NCBI RefSeq assembly: GCF_030268965.1
Contig: NZ_BSSE01000010.1
Location: 124,001 to 188,000, forward strand
Reading direction: 5' to 3'
Source of the DNA: Microtetraspora sp. NBRC 16547
GTDB lineage: Bacteria; Actinomycetota; Actinomycetes; Streptosporangiales; Streptosporangiaceae
Length of the DNA: 64,000 bases
The notes beneath the pieces were generated by a model. That model was given only the letters and a program-made list of their open reading frames with translations. It was not told the origin of the DNA and ran no database searches. The first letter of the stretch is position 1, and each line of letters starts with the position of its first letter. Position numbers and translations under genes: made by a program. Shown in pieces: positions 51,828-59,853 of the stretch.

Positions 51828-52223
51828 CGGCGTGACCGCCCGCGTTCGCCGCGGGCCGTCACCGACGACCCCGGCGACCTGGACATGATCGCGACGGCCG
51901 GGCCGGGGGCCGCGGTCGGGAACGGGCATCCGGACGTCCGGCGACGATCGGCGTCGCGGTGGGCGCCTGCGTGGACGGCACAGTGGGCGCGTTCGACATG
52001 TGCGGTGCTGTGGTGGTGCGGGGCGATGGGAGTCGCTTCGCCGTGCGGTGGTGTCATACGGTGCCGATGGTGTCGCTTTGAGCGATGTGTCCAATGGTGA
52101 CCGATTCGGCATGATGTGTATGGCTTTGCTGGGTTAATTCCCTAACCTGCGTCGAGCGGTGGAGATCTACCGGGTATTGCGTGATCAAGCGCATTTCTCC
52201 CACTTCACTCTCGGGGGTGCCTG
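51828..52223. other. intergenic region before the NERD gene
   Basis: About 400 bases with no convincing gene. An inverted repeat GGTTA-N6-TAACC (52132-52147) lies ~77 bases before the NERD start. Short open frames here have no recognisable content. Confidence 0.5.
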
Positions 52224-53000
52224 GTGCCCAGTAGGTCCATCTATGTCGTGCAGGATGAGAAGTTCAAGGGAAGTTCCCCTCAGTGGTGGTACGAGCAGTT
52301 CTGGGTCGAGGCGCGGCCCGCGCGGATACGACGGCGCCGCTGGATCGCCGGCGTCGGCGCCGTGGCCGGGCTCCTGCTGTCGATGCGGTTTGCGCTCTCC
52401 CCGGTCCTGATGGCCCTGCTCGGCGCCGCCGTCGCCGCCGGAGGCGACCTGCTATTCGTCTGGTGGGATCACGAGTCGACCGCCGTGTGGAGGGGCAAAC
52501 GCCGCGGCGAGGTCCGCGCCGGCAAGCTCCTCCGGCGCGGCCTGCGCCGGCGCGGTTACAACGTGCTGGACGGCCGCGCCGTACCGGGCGAGGCCTCGAT
52601 CGACCACCTCGTGATCGGGCCGGGCGGCGTGTGGATCGTGGACAACGAGGCATGGGGCCCCGACGTCTACATCGCCCGGTACGGCGACAAGCTCTTCTTC
52701 GACGAGAAGTTCGGCAGTTCGGTGGCCAAGGGCCTGACCGACGCGGCGGCCACCATGTCGACGCTGCTGACCCGCGAGTCCGGCGTCGACGTGACCGTCC
52801 GGCCGATCCTCGCGGTGCACGGCGGCAGGCTGTTCACGCCGGACGGGCCGCGCGGGGTGGTCGTCGCCGAGGGGCTCATCCTCGCCTACCCCCGTGTGGT
52901 GCCCCGGGTCGTCCTCGCGGGCGGTGACGCGAGCTTCGACGAGAAGGAGGTCGAGCTGCTCACCCGCACCGCCGCCAGGATCTTGCGCCGCGTGTTCTGA
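52224..53000 (+). CDS. NERD-domain membrane protein
   Basis: A 258-residue protein: two adjacent membrane segments (about residues 40-80), then a NERD (nuclease-related) domain with GEVRAGKLLRRGLRRRGYNV and ASIDHLVIGPGGVWIVDNEA, where Asp and the acidic/Gln-type positions of the fold are partly kept (DNEAW in place of the usual D-S-K). NERD proteins are suspected nucleases or DNA-processing factors. A GTG start after GGGGGTG is used. It stands alone, followed by a short tandem repeat. Confidence 0.8.
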   Translation: MPSRSIYVVQDEKFKGSSPQWWYEQFWVEARPARIRRRRWIAGVGAVAGLLLSMRFALSPVLMALLGAAVAAGGDLLFVWWDHESTAVWRGKRRGEVRAGKLLRRGLRRRGYNVLDGRAVPGEASIDHLVIGPGGVWIVDNEAWGPDVYIARYGDKLFFDEKFGSSVAKGLTDAAATMSTLLTRESGVDVTVRPILAVHGGRLFTPDGPRGVVVAEGLILAYPRVVPRVVLAGGDASFDEKEVELLTRTAARILRRVF

Positions 53001-53011
53001 CGCCGCTCCGT

Positions 53012-53066
53012 GGTTCTGCAACGGTTCTACGGCGGTCCTACGGCGGTCCTACGGCGGTCCTACGGC
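53012..53066. repeat. 11-bp tandem repeat
   Basis: Four units of GGTYCTACGGC (53023-53066) follow a degenerate first unit. The period is 11 bases. The last copy contains the stop codon of the small minus-strand gene. Confidence 0.9.
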
Positions 53067-53317
53067 GCCGACGCGTCCGGCTCGTCACCCGTTGCGGCGA
53101 GCCGGTCGAACAGCTCGATCGCGGCCCGCCGTACTTCGTCGGGCGTGATTCCGTCGAGCGCGACGCGGGCCTGGTCGATATCGCGCGCGGTGGCGCAACT
53201 GATCGCGACCGACGCGGCCGCCGCCTGGTGCAGGGACCCGGGCGGCGCGTTGTCCGCCATCTCCCTGGCGCTCGTGGCGACGTCGAGGTTGTCTCTGGGA
53301 TTCACGGTTCTCCTCAT
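53060..53317 (-). CDS. small hypothetical protein
   Basis: An 85-residue, mostly helical protein: DNLDVATSAREMADNAPPGS, then LHQAAAASVAISCATARDID and DEVRRAAIELFDRLAATGDE. It looks like a compact helical bundle with sensible amino-acid use, but I recognise no family and the ribosome site is poor. Upstream codons remain open in frame. It is convergent with the NERD gene. Confidence 0.45.
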   Translation of the reverse strand: MRRTVNPRDNLDVATSAREMADNAPPGSLHQAAAASVAISCATARDIDQARVALDGITPDEVRRAAIELFDRLAATGDEPDASAP

Positions 53318-53702
53318 GAAGGCTGGGCGCGTCAGGCCATTGTCAGGCACATGCGGGCCGCCAGAGGTCCGTGCGGCCGAAGTGTCGCGGGTTCGGTGCG
53401 TGCGGCCCGGGCGCGGGCACGGCACGCCCGGGACGAGGCGGCGGGTGGTGTCCCGCGCGCCCCGAAGCACCTGATTGACCTGCGGCGACTCCGCTCCGAT
53501 GATGCCTACCCAGGAGCCGCGCTCCCACGCGCGGCACGCCGGCGGCCCCAGCGCACGCTGGCGGCCCCAGCGCACGCCGGCCCCGGGCCGCCCGGTCAGC
53601 GGGGGAGATCAGGGGAGATCAGGGGAGATCGCGTGGTGAGGAACGCCGGCCGCCTCCGCCGCCGGCGGTGACCGTACGGCGGTGAGGGGAGGCGGGAGGA
53701 CC
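53318..53702. other. repeat-containing intergenic region
   Basis: No supported gene. It contains two copies of a 19-base unit beginning GGCGGCCCCAGCGCACG (53541-53578) and three copies of the 10-base unit RGGGGAGATC (53601-53630). Confidence 0.6.
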
Positions 53703-54140
53703 TCAGTCGTCGTCCCTGCCGTCGTCGTCGCCGGCATGACGGTGGTGGCCGTCCTCGTGGCCGTCCTTGCGCTCGGTCTTGTGGCTGGCCTTGTCGTCGT
53801 CCTCGCGGCCGGCCCTGTCGTCGGTCTTGTGGCCGGTTCCGTCGTGCAGGACGGAGCCCTTGACCGCGTCGACGGTGATCTCCCGCTCGGCGCCCTTGGC
53901 GGTCCGCACCTCGATGTCCCAGACCTGGCGGCCGTGCTCGTCCTCCAGCTCGGTGGCGGTGACCCAGCCGCCGGGTACCACGGCCAGGGCCGCCCGTACG
54001 GCCTGCTCGTTTGAGACGGCGGGAGCCTTCGGCGCGGACGGAGAGGCGGTGGGCGGCTTACCCGCCGCGAAGGCCGCGGTTCCCCCGGCGGCGATGGCGG
54101 CCGCCGTGGCGAGTCCTGCGACGATCGTAAGCTTGCGCAT
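53703..54140 (-). CDS. secreted PepSY-domain protein with His/Asp-rich tail
   Basis: A 145-residue exported protein: signal peptide MRKLTIVAGLATAAAIAAGG with cleavage near AFA-AG, a PepSY domain (NEQAVRAALAVVPGGWVTAT, then VWDIEVRTAKGAEREITVDA), and a C-terminal ~45 residues of mixed Asp, His, Lys and Glu that could bind divalent metals. GGAGG precedes the ATG. PepSY genes often lie beside OmpR-type two-component systems; the pair at 56843-58815 is nearby and a matching direct repeat lies upstream at 54222. Confidence 0.82.
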   Translation of the reverse strand: MRKLTIVAGLATAAAIAAGGTAAFAAGKPPTASPSAPKAPAVSNEQAVRAALAVVPGGWVTATELEDEHGRQVWDIEVRTAKGAEREITVDAVKGSVLHDGTGHKTDDRAGREDDDKASHKTERKDGHEDGHHRHAGDDDGRDDD

Positions 54141-54221
54141 TCTGACCTCCGGTGCGAATCGGTGTCCGTGCTGACACCAGAAGACTGCCGGGAGTCGTCA
54201 TAGCGGTGCGCTTCGGGAGCC

Positions 54222-54237
54222 CTAACGGCACGTTAAT
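54222..54237 (-). promoter_or_regulatory. candidate response-regulator box before the PepSY gene
   Basis: On the minus strand ATTAA-N6-GTTAG, an 11-base direct repeat about 82 bases before the PepSY ATG. It is a weaker version of the GTTAG-N6-GTTAG boxes at 58870 and 60341. Confidence 0.45.
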
Positions 54238-54438
54238 CCGTACGGGTCCGGCGGAACCCCCCGCCCGAGCCCGGTGCGCCGAGCCGGGCGCGGGCAGCGG
54301 CCGGGGCCGGTGACGAAACACTCCCTAATCGGGGCATGGCGAGCATCCGAACGAAAAGTCCCGTTAGCGGGTGGCCACAGCTAGCTATTTGATCTTCCTC
54401 TCGTCCTGCTTGCCGGGCCTGCCCTACCTTCGGCGTCT

Positions 54439-54880
54439 ATGCCGGTTGAGTTCTTGAGTGATGGTGAGGCGGCCGCGTACGGCCGCTGATCGCCGAGCGA
54501 CGTGGGGCACACGCCCGCCTCGGCGTAGCCCTCCAGCTAACGACAGCCCGGTACGTCGGTCGCTTTCTGACCGACCCGCTGGACGTGCCCGACGAAGTGC
54601 TGGCGCGCCGATGGTGAAGGCGGGCACGCCCGCGCTGGAACGCGGACGGTTATCGCACGTGGTGCAGAACTACCTGTCGGCGGAGACCTACACTCTGGCC
54701 AATGGTCCGCTCATCGACGAGCAGGGCAAAATCGGTTTCGCCCAGGCGCTCGGCGGCGGGTTGGTCGCGGCGATCGACGGGATGCGGTTCGTGGTCCCGG
54801 TGCCCTCGATCTACACACGCCCGAACAAAAAATTCTTCGATCGCTCGCGCGGTGTCACGTGGCTCAACATGATCAACGAC
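54439..54880 (+). pseudogene. Tn3-family transposase remnant in three frames
   Basis: MPVEFLSDGEAAAYGR (54439-54486) is a Tn3 TnpA N-terminus. After a frame change LIAERRGAHARLGVALQLTT and ARYVGRFLTDPLDVPDEVL continue the N-terminal domain. A third frame from 54611 encodes part of the catalytic core, YLSAETYTLANGPL and GGGLVAAIDGMRFVVPV, where DG is the first catalytic Asp, ending at WLNMIND. Several hundred codons between and after these parts are missing, so it cannot be active. Confidence 0.85.
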
Positions 54881-54906
54881 CGGCCGACGTTGTACCCCGA
54901 TGAACG

Positions 54907-55863
54907 CTATGGCAGGTGTGTCGCTCTAGCGGCGGATAGGGCGTAGGTGAGGCCGGTAAGCCGTTCGGACATCTGCCAAAGGCGAGCGGCTGTGGCGGTG
55001 TCGCGGATGGCGCGCTCGCGAGTTCGACGAGTGGGCTCGCCACCCAGTTGCAGTACACCGTTGGGAACGATGTAGCTGCCGCCGGGCAGGTCCGGCACGG
55101 TCGCTGCGTACAGGGAGGTCTTTGCCCCTTCCGGGGTGGGACGGAAGGCCACGCGCACCATCAGGCGCGTGAGGGTCGCATGCAGCCGTCCCCTGCTGCT
55201 GTTGGCGCCGCCGGTGAGCACGTTCGTGCGGGTGAGTCCAGGTGCGACGGCCATGCTGCGGAGCTTCTGCCCGGCGGCGTCGGCTCGGCGCTGCAGTTCC
55301 ATCGCGAAGTAGAGGTTGGCCCGCTTGGACTGCACGTAGGCGAACGCCGTGCGGTAGCGGCGTTCGGCGTTGAGGTTCTCCAGGTCGAAGCGGGCGAAGC
55401 GCTGACCTTCGCTGCTGACGGTGACCACCCGTGGATCGGGCGCGGCGAGCAGGTGCGGCAGGAGCAGGCCGGTCAGGGCGAAGGTGCCCAGGTGGTTGAT
55501 GCCGAACTGCGATTCGAACCCGTCGGCGGTCCGGGCGTAGGGCACCATCGCCACTCCGGCGTTGTTGACCAGCAGATCAAGCCGGCCGCGGTCCCAGCCG
55601 GCGGCGAACTCCCGGATGGAGGCCTGACTGCCCAGGTCCAGACGCCGCAGTTCCAGGTGAGCGCCGGACAGCTCATCCTGCATGCGGGCGAGGGCGGCCT
55701 GGCCGCGTCTGGGGTCACGGCAGGCCAGCACGACGTGCGCGCCATGGCGGGCCAGCTCGCGGGCGGTGACGTAGCCGATGCCGCTGTTGGCTCCGGTCAC
55801 TACCGCGACCCGTCCGGTCTGGTCGGGGATGGCGTGGAAGGTCCAGGGGCGAGAGTTACGCAT
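54907..55863 (-). CDS. short-chain dehydrogenase, retinol-dehydrogenase-like
   Basis: A 318-residue SDR with TGANSGIG (residues ~24-31), ACRDPRRGQAA after beta-2, LLVNNAGVAMVPYARTADGF, HLGTFALTGLLLP, VSSEGQRFARF and the active site YVQSKRANLYFAMEL. The substrate is unknown. The ATG at 55863 follows GAGGTGG. It is divergent from a TetR gene with a long palindrome between them, a typical repressor-dehydrogenase pair. Base composition appears less G+C-rich than flanking chromosomal genes, fitting a cargo origin. Confidence 0.85.
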   Translation of the reverse strand: MRNSRPWTFHAIPDQTGRVAVVTGANSGIGYVTARELARHGAHVVLACRDPRRGQAALARMQDELSGAHLELRRLDLGSQASIREFAAGWDRGRLDLLVNNAGVAMVPYARTADGFESQFGINHLGTFALTGLLLPHLLAAPDPRVVTVSSEGQRFARFDLENLNAERRYRTAFAYVQSKRANLYFAMELQRRADAAGQKLRSMAVAPGLTRTNVLTGGANSSRGRLHATLTRLMVRVAFRPTPEGAKTSLYAATVPDLPGGSYIVPNGVLQLGGEPTRRTRERAIRDTATAARLWQMSERLTGLTYALSAARATHLP

Positions 55864-55884
55864 GATGTGCCACCTCAAGGGGAC

Positions 55885-55917
55885 GAATGTATCGCAACTC
55901 CGAGTTGCGATACATTC
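55885..55917. promoter_or_regulatory. 33-bp perfect palindromic operator
   Basis: Arms GAATGTATCGCAACTC and its exact complement flank a single central C. It lies 21 bases before the dehydrogenase ATG, ideally placed for repression by the divergent TetR protein. Confidence 0.85.
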
Positions 55918-55939
55918 ATCTTGTCACCCGCCCTGCGGA

Positions 55940-55962
55940 TATCGCAACTTGGAGTTGCAATG
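55940..55962. promoter_or_regulatory. second, degenerate operator overlapping the tetR start
   Basis: TATCGCAACT and GAGTTGCAAT repeat the core of the 33-bp palindrome, centred about 50 bases from it and running into the tetR start codon, suggesting autoregulation. Confidence 0.7.
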
Positions 55963-56574
55963 CAGTCTGATCAACCCTCTGCCCGGCCGATCGGCCGCGG
56001 CGCCAAAGTACGCGCCGCCGTCCACGCCGCCACGCTCGCCGAACTCGTGGACAAGGGCTATGCCGCGTTGAGCGTCGAGAACGTCGCACAACGCGCCGGG
56101 GTCCACAAGACGACGGTCTACCGGCGCTGGGAGGATCGCGAGAGCCTGCTCACCGATGCCCTAGCTGAGCACATGGCGATGGACATTCCTGTTCCCGACA
56201 CCGGAGCAATCGAGACCGACCTGCGAGCGCTGGCACGCTCGATCGTCCAGACGTTCACCAGCCCGACCGGGCAGGCCATCCTCGCCGCAATGTTCACCGG
56301 AGCAGGTCATCTCCCGGAGATCGCCGCAGCACGGCGCCAGGTGTTCGACGACCGCCTCGCCAGAGCCGAACCCGTAGTCGCACGCGCCATCCAGCGCGGT
56401 GAACTTCCCGGAGACACCGATCCCGCCGAGCTGTTGAAGACCTTGGTCGCGCCGATCTACCTGCGCCTGCTCATTACCGCCGATCCAGTCGACGAGACGA
56501 CCGCCGACCAGGCGGTGCACGTCGCCCTGACCGCCGCGCGCGGCGGCGCCCTGCGAACAGATCGCGGCCGCTAG
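55960..56574 (+). CDS. TetR-family regulator
   Basis: A 204-residue TetR protein: HTH in ELVDKGYAALSVENVAQRAG and VHKTTVYRRWEDRESLLTDAL, and a C-terminal domain of the TetR_C type (AILAAMFTGAGHLPEIAAAR, RLLITADPVDE). No ribosome site is visible; the ATG overlaps an operator half-site, so the message may be leaderless. It most likely represses itself and the divergent dehydrogenase; the inducer is unknown. Confidence 0.87.
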   Translation: MQSDQPSARPIGRGAKVRAAVHAATLAELVDKGYAALSVENVAQRAGVHKTTVYRRWEDRESLLTDALAEHMAMDIPVPDTGAIETDLRALARSIVQTFTSPTGQAILAAMFTGAGHLPEIAAARRQVFDDRLARAEPVVARAIQRGELPGDTDPAELLKTLVAPIYLRLLITADPVDETTADQAVHVALTAARGGALRTDRGR

Positions 56575-56575
56575 G

Positions 56576-56840
56576 TCAGGAGCCGTCGCGCCTCTCGATG
56601 GACAGGTAGCGATGGAGCGAAGTCTTGGGGATACCGGTCTTGGCGGCGATCTGCGCCAGCGAGTCGCCTTCGGCCTTGAGCAGGCGGGCGTAGTCGATCT
56701 TCTCGGCGGGGTGCGCGACGGGGCGCCCCACGTGCTTGCCCTTGGCCTCGGCCACACTGCGGGCGTGCGCGGCGCGCTCGGCGGTGAAGATGCGCTCCAT
56801 CTCGGCGAACAAAGCCAGCAGGAGGAAGAGCTCGTCAGCC
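56576..56840 (-). pseudogene. C-terminal remnant of a Tn3-type serine resolvase
   Basis: The frame encodes [40 protein letters not shown] and the [23 protein letters not shown], the last ~85 residues of a TnpR resolvase. The N-terminal catalytic domain with the active Ser is missing: the match stops two bases before the histidine-kinase stop codon. An internal ATG at 56812 could still express a 78-residue DNA-binding fragment. Confidence 0.85.
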
Positions 56841-56842
56841 CC

Positions 56843-58120
56843 CTAATCCGGGGGAGGCCCGAGTTCCACGGTGACCCGGGCGCCCCCGGTCGGCCCGGTC
56901 GCCGCGTCGAGGGAGCCGCCCGACCGCTCGGCGGCCCGCCGGGCGATGTCCAGCCCGAGGCCGGTGGACGAGCCTCCACTCACGCCGCGCCGCGCCGGAT
57001 CGTCCCCGCCGAACCCCGGCCCGTCGTCGGCGACCACGAGCACCGCTCCGCCACCCTGGCGGCGGTCGAGTCGTACGGCGAAGGCGGTGCCCTCGGGCGT
57101 GTGCGCGAACACGTTCTCCAGGAGGGCGTCCACGCCGGTGGCCAGGGCCTCGCCGGTGAGCCCGACGGGGAGCGGCGGGCCGGCCAGGTCCCGGGTGACC
57201 CGGCGATCCTGGTCCCGGGCGAGCATCGACCAGTAGTCCAGTCGTTCGGAGACGACGAGCGCCGCGTCGCACTCGCCGGAGGCGTCCTGTCGGGAGCGCC
57301 GTGCCTCCTTGATCACCTGAGTGACCATCCGCTCCATTGACTCCACCGCGGCGGCCACCCGCGCGGCCTGCTCGCTCTCCGGCAGCGCGTCGGCCTCCAG
57401 CCGCAACGCGGTCAGCGGCGTGCGCAGGCGATGGGACAGGTCGGCCACCGCCTCGCGCTCCTGGGCGAGCAGCACGCGGATGCGTCCGGCGAGGTGGTTG
57501 AGCGCGATCGCGACCTCGCGCACCTCCGGCGGCCCCTCGACCGGCACGCGTGCGGACAGCTCGCCGGCGGCGAGCCGGTGCGAGACCCCGGCCAGCCCCG
57601 AGATGACGCGTACCTGCGAACGGGCCAGCCGGTCGGCGACCACCAGACTGATCAGAAGCAGCCCCAGGCCGAGCAATCCGAGGATCGTCCGGGCCCGGGC
57701 CACGCCACGGGTCAGGTCGACGTCGGACACGAACGTGCGGATGACGGCCGTGCGCGCCGAGGTCCCCTGGATGGCGACGAGGATCTCCCGGCCTCCAGGG
57801 GCCTGCGCGGTCAGGCTGCGTCCGGTGAAGGCGAGCCGTACCGCGTCCGACTCGGCCGCCGGCGCGCCCAGGACGCGGCCCGAGGGCAGGAAGACCGTGA
57901 GCGGGAAGCCGCCCCCGCTGTTGGCCTGCTCCACCGCCAGCTCCAGCCCGGCCTGACCGCCCGCCGAGACCACGGGCACCAGCGACTGGGCGCGCACGAG
58001 CGCGTCGGCGGTCGCCCGGTCCGCGGCGAGCACGCCGGCCAGGAACGCCAGCGGCGCGAGGAAGGCGACCAGCGCCAGGGAGATCGTGGAGGCCACCAGG
58101 ACGAGCAGGCGCCGCCTCAT
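56843..58120 (-). CDS. membrane sensor histidine kinase
   Basis: A 425-residue kinase: TM1 ~10-32, an extracytoplasmic domain to ~residue 143, TM2 ~144-162, HAMP, H-box DLSHRLRTPLTAL with His230, a degenerate N-box LLENVFAHTPEG and G-boxes DDGPGFGGDD and GLGLDIARRAAERSG. The start is fixed by the ATGA overlap with its response regulator. The C-terminus abuts the resolvase remnant; it reads complete (VTVELGPPPD), but the insertion edge is within a few bases. Confidence 0.88.
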   Translation of the reverse strand: MRRRLLVLVASTISLALVAFLAPLAFLAGVLAADRATADALVRAQSLVPVVSAGGQAGLELAVEQANSGGGFPLTVFLPSGRVLGAPAAESDAVRLAFTGRSLTAQAPGGREILVAIQGTSARTAVIRTFVSDVDLTRGVARARTILGLLGLGLLLISLVVADRLARSQVRVISGLAGVSHRLAAGELSARVPVEGPPEVREVAIALNHLAGRIRVLLAQEREAVADLSHRLRTPLTALRLEADALPESEQAARVAAAVESMERMVTQVIKEARRSRQDASGECDAALVVSERLDYWSMLARDQDRRVTRDLAGPPLPVGLTGEALATGVDALLENVFAHTPEGTAFAVRLDRRQGGGAVLVVADDGPGFGGDDPARRGVSGGSSTGLGLDIARRAAERSGGSLDAATGPTGGARVTVELGPPPD

Positions 58121-58815
58121 GCGCCGGGATCCACCAACTTGACGCCCACACCTCTGACGGCGCGGATGTAGCGGGGCTCCTGCGCGGACTCGCCGAGCTT
58201 GTTCCGCAGCCACGACAGGTGGACGTCCACGGTCTTGTCCGCTCCGCCGTACGGCACCTGCCAGACCTGGGTGAGCAGCTCGCGCTTGCTGACTACCTGG
58301 CCGGGACGCGTGGCCAGGTAGCAGAGCAGGTCGAACTCCTTGGGGCGCAGATCCAGCGGCCTGCCGCGCATCGTCACCTCGCGGCCGCGCGGATCGATGC
58401 GCAGCTCGCCCACGGTCAGCGGCCGCATGCCGTCGTCCTCGCCGCTGTGTAGGCGGCGCAGCACGGCGCGGATCCGCGCGTCGAGCTGTACGGCGCCGAA
58501 CGGCTTGACGAGGTAGTCGTCGGCGCCGGCATCGAGCACGCGGGCGATCTCCAGCTCGTCGTCGCGCGCGGTGGCGACGATCAGTGGCACCGAGCTCACC
58601 GCGCGGAGCATACGGATGATCTCGTAGCCGTCCACGTCGGGCAGGCCGAGGTCGAGGACGACGAGGTCGGGACGGTTCTCCACAGCCATCCGCAGGCCGG
58701 CCATCCCCGTGGAGGCGGAGGTCATCGCGTGGCCGCGCTCGGTGAGGGTTCGCATCAGGGCGGACCGGACGGCCGGATCGTCCTCCACCAGCAGCAGTTG
58801 CGCCACGGTGACCAC
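58117..58815 (-). CDS. OmpR-family response regulator
   Basis: A 232-residue regulator with receiver residues VEDD (10-13), phospho-Asp55 in VVLDLGLPD and Lys in LVKPFG, and a winged-helix domain (KRELLTQVWQVPYGGADKTV, RNKLGESAQEPRYIRAVRG). It starts with GTG at 58815 or 58806. Its stop is coupled to the kinase. An 11-base direct repeat 55 bases upstream, duplicated before two nearby genes, is the likely binding site. Confidence 0.9.
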   Translation of the reverse strand: MVTVAQLLLVEDDPAVRSALMRTLTERGHAMTSASTGMAGLRMAVENRPDLVVLDLGLPDVDGYEIIRMLRAVSSVPLIVATARDDELEIARVLDAGADDYLVKPFGAVQLDARIRAVLRRLHSGEDDGMRPLTVGELRIDPRGREVTMRGRPLDLRPKEFDLLCYLATRPGQVVSKRELLTQVWQVPYGGADKTVDVHLSWLRNKLGESAQEPRYIRAVRGVGVKLVDPGA

Positions 58816-58869
58816 GCTAACCGGGACGCGGCGGTGTATCTGCCCCTTTCCTCCTCGCGTTGAGGCGGA

Positions 58870-58885
58870 GTTAGGGAACCGTTAG
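58870..58885 (+). promoter_or_regulatory. candidate response-regulator box GTTAG-N6-GTTAG
   Basis: A perfect 11-base-period direct repeat, the geometry bound by OmpR/PhoB-type dimers, between the divergent response regulator and the membrane-protein gene. The following CGTCG is also shared with the box at 60341. Confidence 0.65.
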
Positions 58886-58934
58886 CGTCGCGGTTTGTAT
58901 CAAAGGGTTGCGACAAGTGGCCGGATCGGGCAGT

Positions 58935-58960
58935 CTTTGTATCGCTCGGTTGATACAAAG
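58935..58960 (+). promoter_or_regulatory. YtrA/GntR-type operator
   Basis: Nine-bp arms CTTTGTATC and GATACAAAG with an eight-base spacer end at the ribosome site (GGAG) of the membrane-protein gene. A further TTTGTATCAAA lies at 58894-58904. The GntR protein encoded downstream is the obvious ligand. Confidence 0.75.
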
Positions 58961-58968
58961 GAGAAAGC

Positions 58969-59853
58969 ATGGGCTCTGTGGTCCCCCTTGGCCTTGTGGC
59001 GCTGCTGGTGCCGGTCGCCGGGCTCCTCGCGGTGCTGATATCGCTGAACCGCGTGGTCCGGGTGCCGGTTGGCACTGATCTTTCTGCGCTGCGCGTCACG
59101 ACGACACGGCTCTTCTGGGCGCGGCTCGCCGGGCTGGTGGCCGGCCTCGCAGCTTCCGGGCTCGTGTTGAGCTGGGACGGCCTCGGCCGGGGGCCCATGC
59201 TGGCCGCCCCCGTCCTGAGCATCGGCCTTCTGCTCGGCACGCTGGCGGGAGAGCTCGCCGCGCCACGCCCCCACGGGCCGATCAGGGGTGCGTCACTGGA
59301 GATCAGGAGGGCGCGTGACTACCTGCCGAGGTTCTCCGCGTGGCTGGCCGGCGCGCTCTCGCTGGTCGCCGCCGTGTTGCTGTCCGTCACCTCCGTCACG
59401 GCGAGCGCCGACGACATGGGGCGTGCCGGGCGGGCGCTGGCCATGAGCAGCCCCGACGGCACGGTGCGCAGCGTGACCGGTCCGTGGCCCGGCTGGTTCT
59501 ACGCGTGGCCCATGCTGGCTGTGCTCGCGACCGCGTTCCTGCTCTCCGCGTTGGTGGTGCATCGCGTCGTGCAGCGTGGACGCCCGGGCCTCGACGTGGC
59601 GGCGAGGGCCGTGGACGACGCGCAGCGGGCCCACTCCGCCCGCGTGGTCACCGCGGCCTACGGCCTCTGCGTGGCCCTGCCGCTGATCGGTGTCGCGCTC
59701 GTCGCCGCTGAAGCCCTCTTCAGACACAGCGACTTCGCCGGCTGGGTCGCGCCCGCGGCGTCCGGTCTCCTGGGGGTCGCGCTCTTCGCCGCGGGCTCGG
59801 CCACCTGGTACCTGGCCGAGTTGCTCTCCCGGCCCACGATCAGACCATCATGA
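58969..59853 (+). CDS. polytopic membrane protein of a GntR-linked operon
   Basis: A 294-residue integral membrane protein with six or seven predicted spans (N-terminal VPLGLVALLVPVAGLLAVLI; pairs near 45-90, 123-145, 180-200 and 225-285) and few charged residues within them. No transporter motif is seen. It resembles the DUF1648-type membrane proteins commonly paired with YtrA-like GntR genes, but I cannot confirm the family. Its last codons overlap the gntR start (ATGA). The palindromic operator upstream implies repression until an envelope-related signal appears. Confidence 0.72.
   Translation: MGSVVPLGLVALLVPVAGLLAVLISLNRVVRVPVGTDLSALRVTTTRLFWARLAGLVAGLAASGLVLSWDGLGRGPMLAAPVLSIGLLLGTLAGELAAPRPHGPIRGASLEIRRARDYLPRFSAWLAGALSLVAAVLLSVTSVTASADDMGRAGRALAMSSPDGTVRSVTGPWPGWFYAWPMLAVLATAFLLSALVVHRVVQRGRPGLDVAARAVDDAQRAHSARVVTAAYGLCVALPLIGVALVAAEALFRHSDFAGWVAPAASGLLGVALFAAGSATWYLAELLSRPTIRPS

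Larger units (their letters stand above)
54439..56840. mobile_element. decayed Tn3-family transposon with SDR/TetR cargo
   Basis: Fragments of a Tn3-type transposase (54439-54880) and of its serine resolvase (56576-56840) bracket a divergent dehydrogenase/TetR pair. I could not find terminal inverted repeats or target duplications. The right edge falls almost exactly on the stop of the histidine-kinase gene. Confidence 0.7.

Noticed and set aside
51885-52100. 71-codon frame in the intergenic region before the NERD gene
   Set aside because: Trp/Cys/Arg-rich composition, no ribosome site, no family resemblance.
54141-54438. Tn3 terminal inverted repeat left of the transposase remnant
   Set aside because: No sequence resembling a ~38-bp Tn3 end, and no matching inverted copy near 56840.
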